The translations under genes were made by a program, and so were the position numbers. A DNA stretch of 64,000 bases, taken from assembly GCF_000152945.2 (NCBI RefSeq), contig NC_020830.1:186001-250000 (forward strand). Reading direction: 5' to 3'. Shown in pieces: positions 51,727-56,973 of this stretch. The notes beneath the pieces were generated by a model. It had not been told where the DNA came from. It did no database searches and saw nothing but the letters and a program-made list of their open reading frames with translations. This DNA is from Polaribacter sp. MED152. Lineage in GTDB: Bacteria > Bacteroidota > Bacteroidia > Flavobacteriales > Flavobacteriaceae. Numbering within the stretch: the stretch's first letter is position 1; each line of letters opens with the position of its first letter.

Positions 51727-53646
51727 TTATGCGATTTTTAAAGTTGGATTACTTTCCGAATAAAATTCTCCAACACATAAATCAGAATTGTCAAGTTCAG
51801 GTGAAATCATAGATGTTGTTATTATTATCTGATGTCTTACTTCAATTTCGCTTGATATTTTAACCACTTCATTTTGAAAGCTCTGACTTCGAACTGGCTC
51901 CATTCCTTTGTCTTCTATATTGTCGCATAAAATAAATCTTGGATATCTAAAGAACTCTTTTTCCAGTGACGCAAAGAAAATAGCAAATCTGACACTATTC
52001 TTTAAATAGACATTTGAACTTTCCGAAAAATTATTTTCATCATCCAAAGTGAATGTGTTTTTTTCAAAGTCAAGCTTAATATTTTTACCTGTTTTAAACT
52101 CTGTTTGTCTGCCTAAATCACTATGCAAGAGTCTTAAACTATAATCTTGAATTAACTGGTATGCACTTTTAAGTCTTTTAAATTGTTCTGCTTCTTTAAT
52201 TGAAATATTCGCTTTTAGTGCAGAAATTTTTATTCTTAAACTATTTAGTTCTTTCTTTAATACTTCAATTTGTTCTAAAGCTTTTAACTGTTTAATCAAA
52301 TAATCATTCTTTGAACCAAGTTCACCTTTTTTAATTAATAGATTATCTAATTCTTGATTGCGTTCTGTTTTTACGTTTGAAAGTGCTTCATTTAATTCTC
52401 TTTGTAACCCTCTAACTTTTTGTTCTAAAGCAGGAAAACTGGATTTCAGCTCTAGTAAAGTATGTTCTTTTTCGATATACAATTTTTTTGATTCCCTTAT
52501 TTGATTATCAATTTCTTGTTGCATTCGTTTTATTTGGGAAGAGCCTTTATCTTCTGGCAACTGCTGTTTGCATAGTTCGCAATGATTTTCGTCCAAAACA
52601 GGTTCTAATTGTGATAAACAATTAGGACAATGATTCATTTTTATGTCAACAAATGTTTCTCTTGTTAGTAGTGAATCTGATAAAGCAACTGCTCTTTTTT
52701 CTAAACTTTTTATAAAATCAGCGGAATCAATAAGTTCAAATTCATATTGATTTATATTTGATTGTAATACCGATAAACTCTGTCTTGTAGCTAGGATTTC
52801 CGTTTTGATTGAAACAATTTTCAATTCCTTTTCATTATCGTCTACTTCTACTTTTTCCTCTTCATTGTAAATCTTTTTGAGGTAGGAATCAATACTGTTA
52901 AGTTGACTGTAATTTTCTTCAATTAATGCATTTATAATTTGCGGATTAGTTTCAGTATCACTTGACTTAAAGATTTGTTCAATTCCTTCGAATTGTTTCT
53001 TCTTTACGTCAAAGTCTTTTTCAGATTCTCGAAGTGCAATTTTATCCGAATACAAAGAATCGTCATAAACACCAAATAATAAATCTGCTATGGTTTTTCT
53101 AGTTATAGCAGAATCAAAAGTATCTGTCATTAAAAGGTCAAGAGTTAAACTTTTCTGGTCAACATACAAAAGTCGAAGTATTTGGTGCATTGTAATATTG
53201 CTGTCAACATCACCTCTTAATTCAGGAAAGCCTAATGATAAGAAGAGAGCATTAGAAAAACTTTTTTTATTGCTCTTTTCGCTTCTACGATAAGGAAATA
53301 TTTGCCAACCTTCACTTGCGGATTTTATTGCTTCTTCATATGTACCCCAAAAAATTGACATTGGTTGATTGCCAGAGGTTGACACAGTTCTTTTTATTGT
53401 TATTGGCTCTGTATTTACTAAAATTTCTGCATATACATCATTACAGGCTAATGATGCTTTTGTCCATTTTTTAAAATCACCTCCCAAAACATAAAATATA
53501 AAGTTGCCAATCGTTGATTTTCCAGAACTATTGTGACCTCTTATAATGTTTACACCATCGTGAAAATTTTCGTCATAGGCACTCTTTCCATCGTGAGTAA
53601 AAATAGAAAGCCTATTTAGTTTTAGAAATGGGTTATATTGAATCAT
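51727..53646 (-). CDS. c2 cassette: ABC-3C-type SMC-like ATPase
   Basis: 639 residues. Walker A RGHNSSGKSTIGNFIF (residues 36-51), a long central coiled coil interrupted by a zinc-ribbon-like hinge with CPNC and CELC (about residues 337-359), and a C-terminal Walker B-like RFILCDNIEDKG followed by a switch-histidine-like RHQIIITTSM. This Rad50/SMC-like layout with an adjacent middle component and a CTD protein fits ABC-three-component systems, thought to sense invading nucleic acid and trigger an effector. Its start overlaps the upstream gene by 14 bases. Confidence 0.82.
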   Translation of the reverse strand: MIQYNPFLKLNRLSIFTHDGKSAYDENFHDGVNIIRGHNSSGKSTIGNFIFYVLGGDFKKWTKASLACNDVYAEILVNTEPITIKRTVSTSGNQPMSIFWGTYEEAIKSASEGWQIFPYRRSEKSNKKSFSNALFLSLGFPELRGDVDSNITMHQILRLLYVDQKSLTLDLLMTDTFDSAITRKTIADLLFGVYDDSLYSDKIALRESEKDFDVKKKQFEGIEQIFKSSDTETNPQIINALIEENYSQLNSIDSYLKKIYNEEEKVEVDDNEKELKIVSIKTEILATRQSLSVLQSNINQYEFELIDSADFIKSLEKRAVALSDSLLTRETFVDIKMNHCPNCLSQLEPVLDENHCELCKQQLPEDKGSSQIKRMQQEIDNQIRESKKLYIEKEHTLLELKSSFPALEQKVRGLQRELNEALSNVKTERNQELDNLLIKKGELGSKNDYLIKQLKALEQIEVLKKELNSLRIKISALKANISIKEAEQFKRLKSAYQLIQDYSLRLLHSDLGRQTEFKTGKNIKLDFEKNTFTLDDENNFSESSNVYLKNSVRFAIFFASLEKEFFRYPRFILCDNIEDKGMEPVRSQSFQNEVVKISSEIEVRHQIIITTSMISPELDNSDLCVGEFYSESNPTLKIA

Positions 53647-54136
53647 ATTTAAATTCTATTAGGTTAGTTCTTTCCTTTAAACCTAGATGACCAAAAAGAT
53701 TCATTGATGCTAATGGACCAGTTATCAAAGTAATTAAGTTCGGATTTTCCTCGTTTGCTGACTGAATTCTTGAGAGTAAATCATCAGATAGCTTTTCATA
53801 TGTTTTTTTAATATTTCCTTTTTTAAATTCTTCTGCATCGAAGATGCCATATGAAATTAAAGCCTTAATCGCAGACAATTGGATATGCTCCATTTTGAAA
53901 AACAGTCTCTTTCTGTCGATTACTCTTTCGTATTTGTTTTTTTCAGCTTTTATGTACTTTTTATATTTTTTAAAACCTCTAAAGCTTCTAATTTCCATTA
54001 ATTCACTTGGAAAAGCTAAATAGAAATCCAAAATTCGCAACTTGTCAATTTCGATTACATCTTCAGTTTTCTCCATTATTTGAAGAACTCTAAACATTGT
54101 ATGGTATAAATCGTACGCTTGATTATAGATTAACAT
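53633..54136 (-). CDS. c2 cassette: ABC-3C middle component
   Basis: 167 residues, helical, with no signal peptide: MLIYNQAYDLYHTMFRVLQI, KLRILDFYLAFPSELMEIRS, MEHIQLSAIKALISYGIFDA. The size, the YxxxH..FR..LxI N terminus and the position between the ATPase and the CTD protein match the middle components of ABC-3C systems. It likely bridges ATPase and effector. Overlaps the ATPase gene by 14 bases and follows the CTD gene by 1 base, so all are translationally coupled. Confidence 0.78.
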   Translation of the reverse strand: MLIYNQAYDLYHTMFRVLQIMEKTEDVIEIDKLRILDFYLAFPSELMEIRSFRGFKKYKKYIKAEKNKYERVIDRKRLFFKMEHIQLSAIKALISYGIFDAEEFKKGNIKKTYEKLSDDLLSRIQSANEENPNLITLITGPLASMNLFGHLGLKERTNLIEFKYDSI

Positions 54137-54137
54137 A

Positions 54138-54713
54138 TTAGTCCCATTTTATATGACAATTGCCTGTTAAAAAATATATCATTCCATTAATATCGTCATC
54201 ATAAATCCTTAATAGATTTTCTCCCAATATATCTTCTAATGGTCTAATAATAAACTCACTTACTAACTCATTGATGAATATTTCAGGATGGTTTTCCTTT
54301 ATTCTAGGTGCAATATTAAATTCAAAACTAGAGTAAACTTTTGCTAATAAGAATGCATAAATAAGTTGTGCTGTTTCAGAATGTTCGTTGCGTAAAAGTT
54401 TTTTAGCAAATTTTTCTTTTGATTTTTCAGCAAAATTTAAATAGCTTATTCTGTTCCCGTTTTCTAATTTCTTTTCAAGACCAATAAATTCATTTTCATC
54501 TGCATTTTTTTTGTAGTGTAAGAGGTCATCAACAATTTCACTAAAAATTGTTGAGCTTTCTCTTTCTTTTTCAAGTCTATCATATAACTTCTCCAATTGA
54601 GATTTTCCACCAATGGAGGTTCTGCCTATGTTATAGGTTGGCTTGTGAATGTCATTTCCAGCTAAATCGCCTTTAACTTCGTTGTTTGATTGACTTACTT
54701 CCTTTTTACTCAT
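54138..54713 (-). CDS. c2 cassette: ABC-3C C-terminal-domain protein
   Basis: 191 residues. The N terminus has the tag NEVKGDLAGNDIHKPTYNIG; the C terminus ends DDDINGMIYFLTGNCHIKWD, the hallmark motif (GMxYxLTGxCHIxW) of ABC-3C CTD proteins. The middle is helical (KKLLRNEHSETAQLIYAFLL). In other systems the CTD carries a fused effector domain; here there is no recognisable nuclease or protease, so the N-terminal tag or the neighbouring membrane protein may supply the effector. It is cytoplasmic. Confidence 0.8.
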   Translation of the reverse strand: MSKKEVSQSNNEVKGDLAGNDIHKPTYNIGRTSIGGKSQLEKLYDRLEKERESSTIFSEIVDDLLHYKKNADENEFIGLEKKLENGNRISYLNFAEKSKEKFAKKLLRNEHSETAQLIYAFLLAKVYSSFEFNIAPRIKENHPEIFINELVSEFIIRPLEDILGENLLRIYDDDINGMIYFLTGNCHIKWD

Positions 54714-54719
54714 TTACGA

Positions 54720-54884
54720 TTATTTGTTGATGTCTCTTCCTGCCATATCTCCACCAACTTTATTTTTCTTTTGAGTGACTTTATTCGATTTTTTATTTTT
54801 TCGAACTTTAATTACAATTCCAACAGCTGAAATCGCAATAATAGCAAGTATTATTTCCTTTAAATTATCTGTAATAAATTCCAT
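54720..54884 (-). CDS. c2 cassette: small membrane protein with GD-AG-DI tag
   Basis: 54 residues from the ATG at 54884: MEFITDNLKEIILAIIAISA, a single membrane helix, a basic stretch (KVRKNKKSNKVTQKKNK) and the C-terminal tag VGGDMAGRDINK. The same tag type occurs at the N terminus of the next protein (VKGDLAGNDIHK), 6 bases downstream. It could be a membrane effector or anchor recruited to the ABC-3C complex through the shared tag; this is inference. An earlier in-frame start would read through the cassette site and is rejected. Confidence 0.65.
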   Translation of the reverse strand: MEFITDNLKEIILAIIAISAVGIVIKVRKNKKSNKVTQKKNKVGGDMAGRDINK

Positions 54885-54918
54885 AGTTTCAATTTTATTA
54901 GTTCGTTTCTCGTATTGG

Positions 54919-55052
54919 ATACAACGTTTTTGTGTATGAAAAGTTGCGGTTTTGTGAACGAGGAATTTCCAACGGAAATTCAGAAGTTCGCAAAAAAGCA
55001 ACCAATTTTAAATTAAGCTAAAAATAGCAATTTTTTATAAACGGTGTTGCCA
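54919..55052 (-). repeat. attC-like site of c1
   Basis: Boxes ATACAAC and GTTGCCA; central stem GAATTTCC-AAC-GGAAATTC. Own-flank match GTTGCCATT / AATGGCAAC (55488-55496), 9 of 9. Confidence 0.88.
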
Positions 55053-55216
55053 TTTCGTTTTTTTTTCAGGTTGTGATTATTCCTCCAAATTCAGTTTTCT
55101 AATTTTCTGTTTTATAGTTAATTCATTGAGTGTTTTGTTTCATTCTATTTTCAATTCCGACAAAGTGAGCAATTCCACATTTTGATAAATTCCTTCCTGA
55201 GTTGATATTAAAACAG

Positions 55217-55450
55217 TTAGATTTCATTTTTTGTCTTTTTTAATTTTAATTTCAATTCTTCAATTTCTCTATTTTTGTCTTTAATTTCCATTCTATAATA
55301 ATATAAGCCTGTAATTAAGTAAATGATTACAAGAACATTTCTCAAACCACTACTATTCCATTCAAGTGATTCATTAAACTTACTTACAATTAGAGAAATT
55401 CCGAATAAAATAATTGAAATGTCAGAAATAATTTTTAAACCTTTTTTCAT
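55217..55450 (-). CDS. c1 cassette: small membrane protein
   Basis: 77 residues: two membrane helices (ISDISIILFGISLIVSKF and NVLVIIYLITGLYYYRM) and a charged C-terminal coiled coil (KDKNREIEELKLKLKKTKNE). No family is recognised. It is the cassette nearest the recombinase, so by integron logic the most recently acquired. About 165 bases between this gene and its 3' site (55053-55216) hold a decayed-looking frame starting MWNCSLCRN that is broken by stops. Confidence 0.62.
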   Translation of the reverse strand: MKKGLKIISDISIILFGISLIVSKFNESLEWNSSGLRNVLVIIYLITGLYYYRMEIKDKNREIEELKLKLKKTKNEI

Positions 55451-55489
55451 TCTTACAATTTTTCTTTTTTATTTCGTTCCGCCAATGAA

Positions 55490-55529
55490 TGGCAACTAGT
55501 TATATGTTTATAAAATTACTCTTTTTTCA
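55490..55529 (-). other. Putative primary attachment site (attI-like)
   Basis: The 5' box of the first cassette, TGGCAAC (55490-55496), is joined here to TAGTTATATGTTTATAAAA, which is not part of any cassette site, and then to the recombinase stop codon at 55530. This is where an integron would have attI. The GTTATATG segment loosely resembles the GTGTTATG beside the boxes of several cassette sites. No second box or direct repeats are evident. Confidence 0.6.
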
Positions 55530-56687
55530 TTAAATTTTACGGGATAACGTCACTTTTTTATGATCATTATCCGAAGATGCCACCTTTTGTAAAGCAACAT
55601 CCAATGGATTCTGTATCTGCATTAAATCTTTTCTTTTAACATGCGTGTAAATCATTGTCGTTTCTGGCCTTGAATGCCCTAATAATGATTGTATATATCT
55701 TATATCAACACCATTTTCTAACAAATGGGTAGCATAACTATGTCTTAAAGTATGAGGCGTTACAGCTCTTTGAATTCCCGCTTTTTTACAACTTTTCTTT
55801 AGAAAAGCCCTAACAGAGCTGGCACTGTATTTTTCTCCATTCATACCTTCAACAAAAAACTCTTTAGGTTCATAAGAATAGTAGTAATTCTTTAACAAAG
55901 GCATAAAACTTTCGGCTAAACTAACATACCTGTCTTTTCTACCTTTGCCACTTTTAACAATCAATTGTTTTCTTTCTATATGAAAGTCTTTTAGTTTTAA
56001 GTTTATTAACTCACTAATTCGTAAACCACAAGAGTAGAGTAGGGCTATAATTGCTCTGTGCTTTAAATTTGTTGTTACACTTATAATGCGTAAAACTTCT
56101 TCTTGAGATAGTACTGATGGTAGTTTCTTAGATTTTTTAGGTCGTGTTAACTCTATATCATTAATTTTTGTAGAAGGATAATAATTAGTAAAAATTTTTA
56201 AAGCGCTAATAAACTGTCTTTGAGAACTTACAGAGTAATTACGTTCTATAAACACCTTTTCTATAAAAAGTTCAACATCTCTATTATCCAAATCGCTACA
56301 AGCCTTCTTGGAATGAAAATTAATGAAATCAGCAATGAAAAAAGTATAAGTTTTAAGTGTGCTTTCACTATATCTTTTACCTTTCATATAAAGATAGAAT
56401 CCATTCAAGAGTTTCTTTTCGGGTTCACTCAAATTACGAGTAAACAATTGTTTTTTAGATAACTTTGAGGTGTCTAATTGAGCAATGTTTTTAAATAAGT
56501 TCTCTAAAATAGTTAAGTTTTCAGGGCTTGCTGAAGTATACCAACAAGCCAGACTTTTACTCCAATAAATATGTGGTGTACTTTTTAATTTATTGATAAG
56601 CTGCTGATGATAATCAAACTGAATTAATATTTTTAATTCTTTTCGATGAGTTTTATGTACAAGTATTACTTTGGGTAAGTTTGACAA
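55530..56687 (-). CDS. Tyrosine recombinase of the cassette array
   Basis: 385 residues. N-terminal region (1-80) of the type common in Bacteroidota integrases (YWSKSLACWYTSASPENLTI), a SAM-like core-binding domain (about 88-175), then the catalytic domain with the full set R223, K248, H312, R315, H338, Y347 (CGLRISELINLKLKDF, TPHTLRHSYATHLLENGVDI, LLGHSRPETTMIYTHV). The tail after the tyrosine, IQNPLDVAL, resembles the SPLD tail of IntI and some Xer proteins, but the roughly 20-residue insertion that marks IntI is absent. It is transcribed towards the array, in the cassette direction. Confidence 0.9.
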   Translation of the reverse strand: MSNLPKVILVHKTHRKELKILIQFDYHQQLINKLKSTPHIYWSKSLACWYTSASPENLTILENLFKNIAQLDTSKLSKKQLFTRNLSEPEKKLLNGFYLYMKGKRYSESTLKTYTFFIADFINFHSKKACSDLDNRDVELFIEKVFIERNYSVSSQRQFISALKIFTNYYPSTKINDIELTRPKKSKKLPSVLSQEEVLRIISVTTNLKHRAIIALLYSCGLRISELINLKLKDFHIERKQLIVKSGKGRKDRYVSLAESFMPLLKNYYYSYEPKEFFVEGMNGEKYSASSVRAFLKKSCKKAGIQRAVTPHTLRHSYATHLLENGVDIRYIQSLLGHSRPETTMIYTHVKRKDLMQIQNPLDVALQKVASSDNDHKKVTLSRKI

Positions 56688-56789
56688 TTTTTCTTTTTTT
56701 AGCAGTCTAAATATAAGAAAAAAAATGATTATTTAATTGATTTTAACAGTTTGATTTTCAGTATTTAAAAATGTGTTAATTTGCATGCG

Positions 56790-56853
56790 GACGTAACTTT
56801 TATTGTATCCTGATTCAATTTGAGTTGCATCAGCATGCGATTAAAGTTGCGTC
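56790..56853. promoter_or_regulatory. Imperfect inverted repeat upstream of the recombinase gene
   Basis: Arms of 21 bases, plus-strand GACGTAACTTTTATTGTATCC and, reverse complemented, GACGCAACTTTAATCGCATGC: 16 of 21 match, with a 22-base spacer. Two GCATGCG words frame it. It lies 102 bases before the recombinase ATG. It could be an operator or a recombinase-binding region; purely structural call. The rest of 56688-56920 shows nothing else. Confidence 0.4.
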
Positions 56854-56920
56854 AGGGCTGATTTTTGAGGGCTATTTTACATAGTTCAAGATGAGCTGAA
56901 GGATAGTTTTTAGAAATAAA

Positions 56921-56953
56921 AAAACTCGATCAACATTTGTTAATCGAGTTTTA
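56921..56953 (-). terminator. Intrinsic terminator after the TonB receptor gene
   Basis: Stem AAAACTCGAT / ATCGAGTTTT, with an A run on the plus side (T run for minus-strand transcription), 20 bases downstream of the receptor stop codon. Marks the proximal edge of the foreign region. Confidence 0.85.
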
Positions 56954-56973
56954 TATAAATGTCTTGTAAATTT

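Larger units (their letters stand above)
35080..56687 (-). mobile_element. Integron-like cassette array with tyrosine recombinase
   Basis: A tyrosine recombinase gene (55530-56687), a short attI-like boundary (55490-55529) and 23 units to its left, each made of a minus-strand gene or small operon followed by a 132-136 base site. Sites start and end in AAC/GTT boxes, have nested complementary arms and a central covarying hairpin. For 22 units the bases flanking the gene's 5' end are the reverse complement of those at its own 3' site, so each unit would close into a circle with one palindromic site. No transposase, phage structural gene or plasmid replication gene is present. Calling it integron-like rests on structure; activity is untested. 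Confidence 0.85.

Noticed and set aside
54885..55001. N-terminal extension of the small ABC-3C membrane protein
   Set aside because: The extra codons read through the c1 recombination site; the internal ATG at 54884 gives a sensible membrane helix at once.
35080..55052. CRISPR array
   Set aside because: The repeats are 130-plus bases, imperfect and palindromic, and the intervals hold whole genes of 0.2-3 kb; no cas genes.
35080..55052. Series of insertion sequences or MITEs
   Set aside because: No transposase, no target-site duplications; every repeat lies at a gene's 3' end in one orientation and flanks obey cassette-specific complementarity, which MITEs would not.
35080..55052. Repeats acting only as transcription terminators or REP elements
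   Set aside because: The central hairpins lack T runs and the outer boxes, arm pairing and exact cassette duplication are not explained by a terminator role.
55530..56687. Recombinase as a prophage or ICE integrase
   Set aside because: No phage structural, conjugation or relaxase genes lie between it and the core genes; the flanking region is only the cassette array and a TonB receptor gene.
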